A DNA stretch of 64,000 nt, taken from NCBI GenBank assembly GCA_947568835.1, contig OX387602.1, positions 6,542,570 through 6,606,569 on the forward strand. The letters run 5' to 3'. This stretch comes from Protonemura montana (lineage: Eukaryota > Arthropoda > Insecta > Plecoptera > Nemouridae). The notes under the pieces are model-generated. The model had not been told where the DNA came from. It ran no database searches and was given only the letters and a program-made list of their open reading frames with translations. Below are positions 28,938 to 39,786 of the stretch, piece by piece. Position numbers and translations under genes: made by a program. The first letter of the stretch is position 1. The number at the start of each line of letters is the position of its first letter.

Positions 28938-31900
28938 TCAAAAGTCTTTGTCCCAGCCGGAATTCTCTTGCGGGGGTACCTCTCTGTTTTTCTTGTATCG
29001 GTCAAAACGTGACAGATCTGTTGGACCACTTATCTACAACAGAACAAAATTCTTATGCATTACTGGACAACCATGGACAATTTTCTACTAGATTGCCATG
29101 AACTTTTTTTAACTCTGAATCAACTTAATAATGTCTAAATTGTTGATAAGTAAAGTTCGTACCGATTGCACAATAGGCGCCTTCGTCGTCCGGGTTTGCA
29201 GAGCTAGCCAATCAAATCCTTCAAACCACCTGTAAAAACACAAAGTGAACTTCAAACACTTTTCCAAACTTCCTCTGGTAAGCTTTAAATCTCGGTAACA
29301 CGCACTTGTGGCACTTTATATCTTTCACTCCCGCCTTCTGGTAGCCCATTCGCTGGGTCGGAACGGCGCGACACAGACGACGAATTAGATGCATTGCTGG
29401 CTTCTGCACGTTCTTGGAGAACTTCACCTCCTCAATGCCCTTCAGGATCAGGTTGTACGTGCTCATGTGGTCGCTGCCTCGGAAGGGTGCACTGCAAACG
29501 GGAGGTCAGCTTAATTAAGATCCAATCAATAAGTACAATATGAACATTCAATTTTGGGCAAAAAAAAAAATGCTGAAGGGGTACAATTTATCTTTTTTAA
29601 ATTCACAGTAAAATGCAAGTTCGCCAAAAAAAAACCAAAAGTTGTTTTGATATACATTTGTAGGAATCGTCAGACGCCATTATGGCTCTCAAATAAGGAG
29701 AAAAACCAAATTTTGTCCTACGATTGATATCACAACAACCAAAATAAAGTTACCGTGGAAGTTGCAAAAAAAAGTACTGTTAAAATATCGAAGTCTCTGT
29801 AACTTGTTAAGCTGGAGAAGCAAAGCTGTGAAATTACACGATTACTGCAATTTTAAACAATTTGCTAATTAAGAAAGTGATTTAAATCCTCCGAGTCCTT
29901 AGGTCATAAATTCTTATTGGTCATTCAACGCCTCACCCGATAGTCGATAAAGGCACATTATTTGGCTTACCGTCCAGTGAGGAACTCGTACATAAGCACA
30001 CCGAGTGCCCAGAAGTCAACGGCGCGGTCATGCCCCTTGTTCAGGATGATTTCAGGAGCGACGTATTCCGGCGTTCCGGCAAATGTCCATGTCTTGCCGC
30101 TGGAGCCGAGACTCTTGGCGAAGCCGAAGTCAATCTGCAGGGTTGCCCAGATCAACCAGTTATCAGATTGGTGTATTGTTGGAGGGTTAATTTGGTATAG
30201 CCAGGTTAGGGTTTACGTTTACCTGACATAAGCAGCCGCAAAGGGTAACATTTACGATTATAAAATTCAGCAAATTTTCATAATAAATTACGTTGGTCGG
30301 TGGTACCCTAGCTAAGCAACTGCCGATGTAACAAAAACTTTTTGAACTGGGTTCGGAATGAATGGGTGTTGGTAAAGAACAACGAAATTTCCCAAAGTTT
30401 CGTAACTTTGACCGGTTACTTCTTCAGGGGTGTATAATACATCTAAATACATCTAAATACATCTAAATGAAGTAATACAATCAGAAGATTACGTAAAACT
30501 GAATAAAGACCCCACAACAAAATTTGAGAAGAGATTAACAGAATACTTAGAGAAGGCGCCAGTAGAAGAAAAGTTAAAAAGAGAATTAGTTCCAAAAGAA
30601 TCAATCATTCCAAAAGCCTATTGGTTACCAAAAATTCACAAAATAGATTGGGAAAAGCAGAAGGATAGTTCAGAAGAGATACAAGTGCCAATGCGATTAG
30701 TAATCAGTGCGATAGGTGCACCAGCACATGAAATAGCTAGAACCATAGGAAAGGTTTTAAGAGAACCAGCAGTGAAGGCTAAATTATTTGTAAAGAATTT
30801 TCAAGACTTCTTATCAAAGGTAAAACAGGTAAATGAATGTTTAAGAAGAAGAATGTTTAAAGTGCAATTATTTCTTATGGGATGGTCAAATTTATCAGCA
30901 GAAAGAAGGAATAGCAATGGGGTCACCTTTATCTCCAGGATTAGCGAATACCTTTATGGAAAATCTAGAGACAATAGCGTTGAATAGTGCAGCACTGAAA
31001 CCGAGATGTTTCTTCAGGTATGTAGATGCCACTTTTTTGGTTTGGCAACATGGGAGAGAAAATTTGCATACCTTTTTAGAGCACATGAATAGACAACATG
31101 ATTGGATAAAATTCACTATGGAGGTAGAAGAGAATAGCTTTTTAGCTTTTCTTGATGTTTTGGTTATTAGAAAAGAAGATGGCTCATTAGGACACGCAGT
31201 CTACAGAAAGAAAACAAACACAAACAGGGTCTTACAGGCAGATTCATATCACATTAGCTACTAGATCAGCGAGATTAACAGAGGAACACTACGAGGCAGA
31301 AAAAGAAACACTTGGACAATTTTCCAAGAGAATGGTTATAAAACTACAGAAATATGAAGAGTAGCTACTTGAAAAAATGAACCGGTTAAAAAAATAAAGA
31401 AAGTAGGGAAATAAACACTGAAATAATTGAAAGGGGAATTGGTGAAAGCAGTTTAGATGAAATCAAATCCATCGCAGTTTTACCATATGTACCTAAGATA
31501 GGAGAAAAGATTAAAAAAGTACTGTCGAAAAACCAGATTTTTACAGCGTTTTGGGCGGATAGAAAAAAAATTACAATGGTAAGACCAGTGAAGGATCAGG
31601 ATCCATTAGATTGCAAAGGCGTCTATGAGGTAAGTTGTGAGAGTGGAAAACTATATATAGGAGAAACAGGTAGGAAAATTAGCACAAGAGTCAAGGAACA
31701 CGAAAGACACATAAGATTAGAAAAATAATCTAGCAGTGTTGGGGAAAAACAAAGACACTTAAATCAATCAGCTAGTGCAGAACACGGGAATGAGTTTCAA
31801 CACCACATTCAAATAGACAGGGTAAGGATTTTATGTCGAGATGATAAGAAATTCACTAGAAAAGTCAAAGAAGCAATATAAATTAAAAAAACAAAACAAA

Positions 31901-34900
31901 ACAGACCAATAAATTCAATAGGGATGATAGTTTTCAACTAGATAGAGCATGGGGAACAATTTTACAACAGAAAAATGGAATAGAGAATATCAGTGAGGAG
32001 GTAGAAGTCAGCATAAAGGATCCAGAAGAAAGGATTTGGATAGGTAGATTAACAACTAAACGTAATGAATAAGGAAATTTTGATTATATCACATAACGAT
32101 AAGGACAACCTCGAAAAATTGGCGTTTTTTCCATTCACATAATTGGTTAGTTAATAAAAAAACGCCAATTTGTTCGGGATTTTATTTCAGAAAACACAAT
32201 ATAAGTATTAGATGAAATCTTATTGACATTGCTAACGCTTGCAATGCAATTAGAACGGAGATGGAAATCTCCAAAGTGGTGATCGGGGTTCGAGTCCCCG
32301 TTTGGGCATCAATTTTTGAGACTTTTTTAGTGTAGGTACATAATAATAAAACAAAATACGTTAGTTTTTCAGTTACTGACCCTGATTATTTTCTTTAGAT
32401 GCATTTAGGATGCTTGAACTAGGTAATTGTTATAATTTTATGTGGTCCTTTTGTTATCGGAAAATTGCTCTTACCCTTGAAGAAGTAACCGGTACAAGTT
32501 ACGAAACGTTGGGAAATTTAGTTGTTCTCAACTTAGCATTCAAAACCCAGTTCAAATAGTTTTTGTTAAGACTAGTGCTAAGGTTAAATCAAGTAGACAT
32601 GAGTCTAAAAACAATCATAAACTATAAACTGCCGATATATTTTTGTGAATTATTGCCGTGACCATTGCTCCAATGGTCATATGTTAATTTGCGGACGATA
32701 AGGGCTCTATCTGCCATATTTTTGTCATGTAGCTCTGCCATGATTCAAAGTTTTAGAACCCTAATAGCTGGGAAGAAAAAAAAAAGTTAATTATTTAGGT
32801 GTAGTGACATTGAAGATTTTGCTTCGATTAATTTGCTCGCTACCTTCATCAATAGGTCACCAAAGTTCCAATGACACCACGCACGATATTGGATCCTACT
32901 CACTCACCATCTTGATATACCCCTGAGTATCCAACATCAGGTTCTCCGGTTTGAGATCTCTGAAGAGGAATCCTTTTCCGTGAAGATATTCCAAAGCCTC
33001 TATTACACACGCAGTCATGAACCGGCTTGTACGGTTGTCGAAGAACCGTTTCTTCTGCAGCAAGGTGAAGACGTCCCCGCCGAGACACGGTTCCATAAGG
33101 AAGTAAATGTATCGAGTGTCCTTATACGTCCGGAAGAGTCTGGAGATGAAGGTACAGTCGGTGCATTGCATCATGGCTGCCTTCTCGTTGTATGCATACT
33201 CCTCCTGTTGCAGCTCGACAATTCGCACCTTCTTTATGCTCTTGAGCGCAAAAGTCAGCTGCTTGTCCTTCGAGTATTGTACTAGCTCGACGCGTCCGAA
33301 TCCTCCGACACCAAGGGTGCCGATCACCGTCAGGTCTTTTAGCTCGATGTGAGAGTATCCTGAAATTGCGACAACCATGATCACATTGGTCAAGGAATTC
33401 TCCGTTCTCAATTTCTGGTGGTATGACGTTAAGGCTCGATTTTTGAATTTCTCGATTTCCGTAAGTTTCATAATTTTTAGGACCAATACCTTGGAAACGT
33501 TAAGATTTAAAAACTAATCTTGAATGAATAAGTCGCATATCTTTTAATACTTCTGAGGTAGGCTGTGGGAAAAATACAGATTGTTCTAAATATTGTTCAT
33601 TAATATGGATATTTTCATATCAATTACGCATACATTTTTTCACAACCGTGTAACTTATTCATAATAATTTTATCCTTAACTTTTGGTAAGGTTGGCGCAC
33701 ACATTTTCTGCACTCTAACCTGAGGTTTGCTCCACTACCACTGGCGCAACCACGGAAGACTTTGGAGTGGTGTAGAAATTGGATTGCTTCAGTTCCGACA
33801 AATGTCCTAGGTAATTGACAAACGATCTGCAGATAAGACAAAAGGAATTAATTGCGATTAAATTGGAATTTTATCGTGATCAGATATCATCTTAGTCATA
33901 GGTCCTCACTGTGTACTGTCATGACTAAGAAGCTCTGACAATGTTAGTCATCGTGTTTAATTTTAAACTTAAACTACAATGAAAACACTTGTTGATTACT
34001 TGTGTATAACGAACGACGCACTGTTTTCACAATGGGCCATAAAGCAAGCACTGCTCAAATGGCGTCGGTGAATTATTGGATAATGGAGAAGCTGATGATG
34101 AACCTAACTTAGCTAGAAGGGTGGAAGAAAATCCTGGTGCCGGCACGTAGCCTACTCCAATCGAAGAGCACCAAGGGACCACCGGCTTAAAGTCCCATGC
34201 GAAGGACGGTACAATTTTAATAACAGGATCTATGGACAAATCTACGCTGCCGAAAGGAGAAAAGCTATTTGAATGAAGTTGCTATACTAAGTTTCATCCT
34301 TCCAACCTCTCATCCCAACAGAACTAGATATGTGTGTGATGGTCACCCATCCAATATCTGACCCAGATATCTGAGCGCAGTGTTGCTTGAAACACACCAA
34401 ACCGTTCAGGAAAGAAAAATACGACATTGTCACAACTCGCTCACTGGAATTGCCGCCAAGGAAATATCTGTTAAAATGGCGTGGATTTGATGACGACCAC
34501 CAGACTTGTCAAGTTTTCAGAAACCAGCCGTAAGGTGATATAGTGATATAGTCCTTCAGTGATATAGTAGGCACTTATGTACTTAGCATATGGCCGGGAA
34601 TAAGGAAGTGGTTCAGTCGAAGCCATGTTCTTAACTCGAGGGGAACCAACGGACTACTATTCCCAATAGTCCAGTTTTTGGAGAGCTGAGGAGGAATAGG
34701 GGTTCCGTGGCTTACTCTCTTTCCAGTGTGAGGCATTCGACCCTTGCCGTAAGTGCCGTGACTGTCGCTTGGCGTCGGTCCTCGTTGATCAGCGCCAAAT
34801 GCCCGAAAAAGTCGCCTGGCCCAAGCTCCCCGCAATCTTCCTCCTCGGTCTCTCCTAGAAGCCAGTGATGACATGAAGATATGTGACTAGCGATCTCTAC

Positions 34901-37535
34901 CTCTATAAAATTGTCTAACTTTTGGATTTCCTACTGATATCACTATGACTTATTATTATTAACAATTATTATTATTATTATGCGCAGTTATTCTCATTCT
35001 ACCGTTTATTTTATTATAATATTTTACATACATTTTACATTTTGATCATACATTTTATCATACATGATCCACTTTTGTTGGTGAAACAAAATTGCTAGAA
35101 CATCGATTTTCAGCTTTTAATGGCCTTAACTTCCAAAATTTTGTGCAAACAGTGCTATCAACTGGAACAAGAAACGAAAATTTTGAAAATCTTCAACCAA
35201 TTATGAGATAACTTTGCATTCTATTGATCCACTCTACGGAGAAGCAAATGAATAATGCTCGGTATTTATACCGGGAAGAATCGCTCGGCAGTTTGCGTGA
35301 AGTCAAGACATTCAGAGCGTTTCTATAAAAGCAACAATCGTTCTTGGCGGCGAGTTTTCCTACCTTCAATACTCTTCGTTATCACGACTGTACCACCACT
35401 GATTATGTAGAATGCATCTCCGAGATCGCCCTGGGATACAATTTTAGTCCCGGCTGTATAAATTTCCTGGCGAGAAACGGGAAAAGTATTTTGTATTTTG
35501 GAAAATACAAAAGTAAACATTTCGAAAAAAAAAATACAAAAAGTATTTTGGAAGGAAGTTTAAGAAAAGAATTTGTGGGACGAGAAGAGAAGTTGTGAAA
35601 GATGGTACTTGAGAAATGTTTGGAGGAAGACTACAACAGAGCATGAAAGATGCAAAAGAAACGGAGCGTCAGGCGTGGCTGGCCGGCTTCGATTGGTGTT
35701 GCCCTATATCAAATGTCTGCACCTATTTTTAGATGTTAAGACAATACAAGATTATTATTATATCTAAAAAATATCGTCTTTACATAGTCGCGAAAGAGCC
35801 AGGGCGCGTGCTATTGTGGGAATACGGTTTCCCACTGGTAAAACTGCTGGGCAACGTTAATGGGATATATATTTTGAACTACATAGTTAATATCCCACTA
35901 GATAATATAACTTTTCTGTCAAATATTAATAAAACATTATATTTAAATAGTATTACAATAGGAATAACATACAAAAAGAATACCAAAATATTGAAAATAA
36001 GCATCAAAATACTATGCAGTTCAAGCAAGATATATACAAATAATTTAATTTGATTTGATTGGATTGGATTTAAAATCTTAAATCTTAAAAAAAAAAAGTA
36101 ATTATTCCACATGCACTTAAAGAATAATTGGCGTTCATTCGAGGCCAACTCACCACTTGCAGTAAGTCGGACATCTTTGTCAGCACTTCGGTGCTGAGTG
36201 TCTGCAGCAGAGGAACACTGCGCAGATACTTGACCTTTTCGCGGGTCTGTTCGATCCCCGTACGCATCATGATCCTCTGGAATTCCCGGCGTTCCAGGAC
36301 CCAAACCTTCGACGCCTGAAGCACTGCAGGGAGTGAGAAAATCAGATCAAGGGGATGAACTAAGAGGCAGACCTACAGTCTAAACCGGCGACAGTAAGTG
36401 TGTTTAGCAGGCACTGGAGTGTAAACTTGATCAGAGAATTTTAACCGCGCAAAAATTCCATCGTATACTTATTTGAAATCTTATTTAAATTGCAAACGCT
36501 TGCAATGCGTGGGGTATTTTATTATTATGAACATTACTACTGTCTAAAAAAATGGGCATCCATTTTTGAGATGGTAGAAGTGTTCATCGTATACTAGCAT
36601 CGTATAGGTACTACCAAAACCGCTAATGCCAATCTTTCTCCAAGGTCAAACTGTCATCGCGAAACATTTTCTAATACAATCATTTTATAGCTGTGACAAG
36701 TAGTCCACTGTACCCCTTAACCCCATTTTTGCTCCAGCGTTACACGGCATGGCAGTGGTTGTTACCCTTGATTGACGCCATCCTCTTGGAGTTGTAGAGT
36801 ATGGCGAGTTCGCCGAATGCCGTTCCTGGGCCGAACTGTCCCATCCACTTCCCTCCTTTGTACACCTCGAACATTCCCGCGGCCGAAACGTACAGACGGG
36901 AACCTGGATGCATTCGTTACCTCGTTTCTTCATCGTGGAAAACAAGAGCTCTTTCTTGGGGATTATCGGATTGAGATATTTGTGTAAATCGAGATATTTG
37001 AATTCCTTACCCGATTCGCCTTCGGTGATGAGGAAACTGTTGTCGGCCAAGTCTTTGAGGTACATCGCCTCCACTATGGCGTCGATCTGCGCCGGGTCTA
37101 GGTTGGTCAGAAACTCGTTGCACAATATCGCATCTCTGATCAACTTATCGGAACTGAAATTAAGGTGAAACTAATGGCGGAGTTCGTTCAAACTCGATGC
37201 ATTTGCATCTCTGACCTAAAGTAACGCTATCAAACGTAATGCATGCTGGTGAAACCAACCGACGACTTCGGTGAAGAAGAGCACTTCCAAAAGCGATGAA
37301 CCCTTCGCATTTACGTCTACACAATATAATCTTTCCTGAATCAATTGATTGAGAGTGCTTACCTCGAGTCTTTGCTATATCTTCTAGTTTGTATGCCTTC
37401 TCCGGAAAGTATTTCTTTCGTCACACTTTCGGCAATAATACCTTCTCTCTCCTCTTCCCGTTTCGAAATCGTCAGCCGCGGTGGAGGCTTAAATGTGCCC
37501 CGCGTCTTTCCGATCTTTAAACAGAAAAACTTCAT
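28938..37535 (-). CDS. cGMP-dependent protein kinase-like (Pkg21D/DG1 type), tandem copy B, 12 exons
   Basis: A cyclic-nucleotide-regulated AGC kinase with two cyclic-nucleotide-binding (CNB) sites followed by a kinase domain. Model: complement join(28938..29033, 29163..29229, 29306..29491, 29971..30134, 32908..33359, 33720..33826, 34716..34854, 35364..35466, 36154..36323, 36766..36903, 37011..37153, 37363..37535), 645 aa, no broken exon. CNB-A phosphate cassette: [19 protein letters not shown] cassette: [15 protein letters not shown], where the normal FGE is FGH. Kinase features: [46 protein letters not shown]. It ends SGWDKDF like fly PKGs. Near the N-terminus, TRRYSKD is a basophilic autophosphorylation/autoinhibitory-type site. 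There is no N-terminal leucine zipper. The first exon fuses what copy A splits over two exons. A Penelope-like element lies in the intron upstream of the DFG exon. Confidence 0.92.
32112..32168. repeat. Imperfect palindrome inside the Penelope-like element
   Basis: AATTGGCGTTTTTT and AAAAAAACGCCAATT face each other across about 27 bases, just after the element's last ORF remnant. It may be a structural or terminator signal of the element's RNA. Confidence 0.6.
32211..32352 (+). mobile_element. tRNA-derived SINE, copy 3 (the least rearranged copy)
   Basis: It contains a textbook T-arm, CGGGGTTCGAGTCCCCG (5-bp stem, TTCGAGT loop), preceded by GGAGATGGAAATCTCC, which folds like an anticodon stem. 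The 3' end is TTTGGGCATCAATTTTTGAGAC and an (ATAATAATAAAA) tail. The 5' flank GATGAAATCTTATTGAC, then CGCTTGCAATGC, is shared with the snap-back copies. It is not a working tRNA gene because no 7-bp acceptor stem forms. It lies inside the Penelope-like remnant. Confidence 0.7.
34055..34405 (-). mobile_element. 5S-rRNA-derived SINE, copy 3 (in a PKG-B intron)
   Basis: Read on the minus strand it has a diverged 5S head (AAGCAACACTGCGCTCAG, then ATTGGATGGGTGACCATC) and the same body (CCTTCGCATGG, GTGCTCTTCG, TAGGCTACGTGCCGGCACC) with a CATCATC tail. It is absent from the matching intron of copy A, so it post-dates the duplication or was lost there. Confidence 0.75.
36474..36596 (+). repeat. Snap-back tRNA-derived repeat, copy 4 (in a PKG-B intron)
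   Basis: GAAATCTTATTTAAATTGC, then CGCTTGCAATGCG, is followed by a collapsed hairpin. TGAACATTACTACTGTCT and its partner AGATGGTAGAAGTGTTCA meet at ATGGGCATCCAT, with no tRNA-like loop left. Confidence 0.65.
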
Positions 37536-38382
37536 CTCGCCACACCTCTTTCAGAGCACACGGACGAAAATCACCGACCTGCACACCCACTATACCAAAG
37601 ACTGCGAGCACCACCTAGCTACTGATTCCAACTCAGCCGCAGATATTTCTTGACGAATGCACAATAAATTACTTAATACCCATTTGACTTATAAACAATA
37701 TCTTTACGATACAGAAAGATAACAACTCCATTTAATAATTGAAAATTGTAACAATTTGTAATCTATTGATGAAATGCAAGGCCATGATTTAAGAAATAAG
37801 GAGGACTTAAGCCAAAACGCTCATAAAACAGTTAAATGGTCCAGAGGGTCGACCGAAATGGGGGCCACATTTTTTAACAGGTAACCAGAATCAATAAAAT
37901 ATCAAGGTGATCTGGCTTTTAAGAATGCACTGAAAGAATATTTATGAAGAAATTTTTTTCATTCTGTTGAGGCCTTTTTAAAACACAAAGAATAAAAAAG
38001 GTATTTTATGTATCTGTTTCTTCATCTTTTATATCTATGGTTTGGTGAAGTGGTTCAGAGCCGTGGGTGAATTTTGTGGTGAGTATCGGATTTGCTCTGT
38101 TGTGATTGATTTGTGGTCCTAAAATTTTATATCTATGTATCTTTTATGTATCTGACTTTCAAATTTTTACCAAATATGTAATCAATCGTGGAAGAAAATA
38201 AAAATACAATACAATACAATACAATCCTAAGCCATGGCAGAAGGTGAAATACACAATTGAACTAAAAATGTGTAATCAAAACGTAAAAATTGTTAAAAAG
38301 GCTGCGTTGTAGTGTGCCTATTTATGCAGTGAATGGTATTATCGTTGAGTATTTGTCCTTTGGTGTATGTATTGTAGTTGGT
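37536..38382 (-). promoter_or_regulatory. 5' flank of PKG copy B, partly a duplicated promoter block
   Basis: Bases 37536-37680 match 45870-46000 upstream of copy A (for example ATACCAAAGACTGCGAGCAC versus ATACACCAAAGACAGCGAGC, then CACCTAGCTACTGAT and GCACAATAAAT). The block is probably the conserved 5' UTR/promoter. Beyond 37690 the sequence is AT-rich, with an (AATAC)n tail at 38203-38226 that may end a decayed retroelement. Confidence 0.55.
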
Positions 38383-38490
38383 TCGAGGCGAGCGTGGCTT
38401 CCTCTGTTGTCAGTTGTCAGGATTTGCCGTCCTCCTCCGCCCTCCCGGCGTCCAGGACGATGGTGATACTGGAGTTTGCAATGGCTGATG
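38383..38490 (-). pseudogene. Decayed copy of the last exon of the SUR-like ABC transporter
   Basis: On the minus strand it reads IVLDAGRAEEDGK, then a stop. The intact last exon at 46480-46641 reads IIVLDAGRVVEDGKPSQ. Nucleotide matches include GTCCTGGACGCCGGGAG. The fragment lies upstream of PKG copy B exactly as the intact exon lies upstream of copy A. It is best explained as the edge of the tandem duplication and has no other transporter exon beside it. Confidence 0.75.
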
Positions 38491-38749
38491 AGTCATTTAT
38501 AACAGCTATTGATGGAACGGAACGCTCTAACAGGCAGACAACTCAACCACCACGGCCGCGTGAAAAGCGACCAACTCTGCGCAAAATGGTAGAAATGAGT
38601 CAAAACTGTCAACATTGAAAACGCCGACAACGTTCTTTCACCGTAAATATAGATGGAGCGAGCGTTGACTATGGAGACCAACTGCCAGGATTTCTAACTA
38701 ATTGTGTGGGTTTAAGATCCGGCTGGTCCGTTTTTTAAAGACTACCTTT

Positions 38750-39135
38750 TCTTTCAAGAGAGCTGGTTGTCATAATGTTTAATCATTTGATAATATATAC
38801 GACATACGAGAAGAACAATCCTTTTATGCTTGGAATATTAATTTATAACAAAATATTATCCATTTTTAGCATCAAAAAAACTAACAAAGATGACGAGGTG
38901 TTTAAAATGAATGTTAAAAAGTTTTTGGCAGATAACGCATTTTATTCTGTTAATAGTTTTTTAGCCTTTAAGACTGTGTAATTAGTATGTAATAGAATTA
39001 ACTAAGTGAATATGTAAATATTATATAATATGACTGAGTGTAAAACACGAATATATTGTAATGACATGTCTCATACCAAAGCTATTGGTCAATCGAGAAT
39101 AAATAAAAATTATTATTATTATTATTATTATTAAT
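38750..39135 (+). mobile_element. 5'-truncated non-LTR retrotransposon (LINE) 3' end with (ATT)n tail
   Basis: The ORF at 38775-38981 reads YEKNNPFMLGILIYNKIL ... KFLADNAFYSVNSFLAF, then stop. This is the usual C-terminus of Jockey-like LINE ORF2 proteins (pattern LYN ... FK..LK.FL....FYSV.EFL). A 3' UTR of about 130 bases follows and ends in AATAAATAAAAATTATTATT repeats. All upstream parts (endonuclease, RT) are missing. Confidence 0.75.
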
Positions 39136-39136
39136 A

Positions 39137-39786
39137 TTTGGCAATCGATCAGTTCCTTGCCGCCTTGCCAGCCCATCACCACAAGGAACTTCCCTGCTAG
39201 GTGCGATGCTCGATGCGGGTCCTGAATCCTGATCGTTGACGCAAGAGGGTCATCAGATTTTCTACAGCCTACGCTATGAACTTCAAGGGCAAAGGATACC
39301 GCCGTACTAAGTTCACTTGAAATAGGATTGTCAAAAAAAACTCTAACAACAAAGAAGATTCTGTTCAACTCAACAATAACTCGCGAAATACGATCTCTGG
39401 AAATATTTGTTTTTTATTTTTTGACACATTTTCAATAATCTTGTGCTGTTTAGTGGAATTTGGATAGAAAAATAATATTCGTTTGGCAAAAAAAAAATAC
39501 TCGGTGTATATTTATATCTGAGAACACGAAAGCAAATATTTACATAATTAAAACATATCGTCTCAAATCGTTCAAATAATAAAATATCAAATCATCAATT
39601 CCAGTCTGAAAGTTACAAGAACCATCATTGTTCTGTTCTGCAAGTCGACTTCTGACTTCTTAGAACGAATTTGCATCATATCTTATCAAAGAAGTACAAA
39701 AATATTTTATATTATTGCGATTGTTGAGTATGATAAGAATTGACGGTTAGGCCGAATGATATCTTCGGTAGATAACAATAACGATA
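39137..39786 (-). other. Spacer downstream of PKG copy A
   Basis: AT-rich. The part from about 39500 matches the 3' flank of copy B and marks the duplicated 3' UTR. No gene or RNA feature is seen otherwise. Confidence 0.5.

Larger units (their letters stand above)
30325..32575 (+). mobile_element. Degenerate Penelope-like element with RT and GIY-YIG remnants
   Basis: Reading fragments on the plus strand match Penelope-like reverse transcriptase: [11 protein letters not shown], then [27 protein letters not shown] and RYVDA. A GIY-YIG endonuclease remnant follows (GVYEVSC ... LYIGETGR, about 31619-31690). It is dead. Frame shifts and stops interrupt it, the segment carrying the first catalytic Asp is deleted, and the YVDD motif is YVDA. 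About 100-base inverted repeats flank it (30325-30430 and 32475-32575). They share TTTGAACTGGGTT (complement AACCCAGTTCAAA), AAATTTCCCAA and GTAACCGGT-type blocks. It sits antisense in an intron of PKG copy B and is absent from copy A. Confidence 0.8.

Noticed and set aside
32281-32310. A tRNA gene at the perfect T-arm CGGGGTTCGAGTCCCCG
   Set aside because: The 3' acceptor strand has no partner for a 7-bp stem, the D-arm is not formed, and the surroundings match a dispersed repeat family. It is tRNA-derived, not a tRNA gene.
35733-36053. 106-codon plus-strand ORF as a gene
   Set aside because: Ile/Asn/Lys-rich with no domain, inside a PKG-B intron; typical of AT-rich noise.
28938-37535. PKG copy B as a pseudogene
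   Set aside because: The site-B FGH change and intronic insertions suggested decay, but all 12 exons are open, phases join and catalytic motifs are intact.
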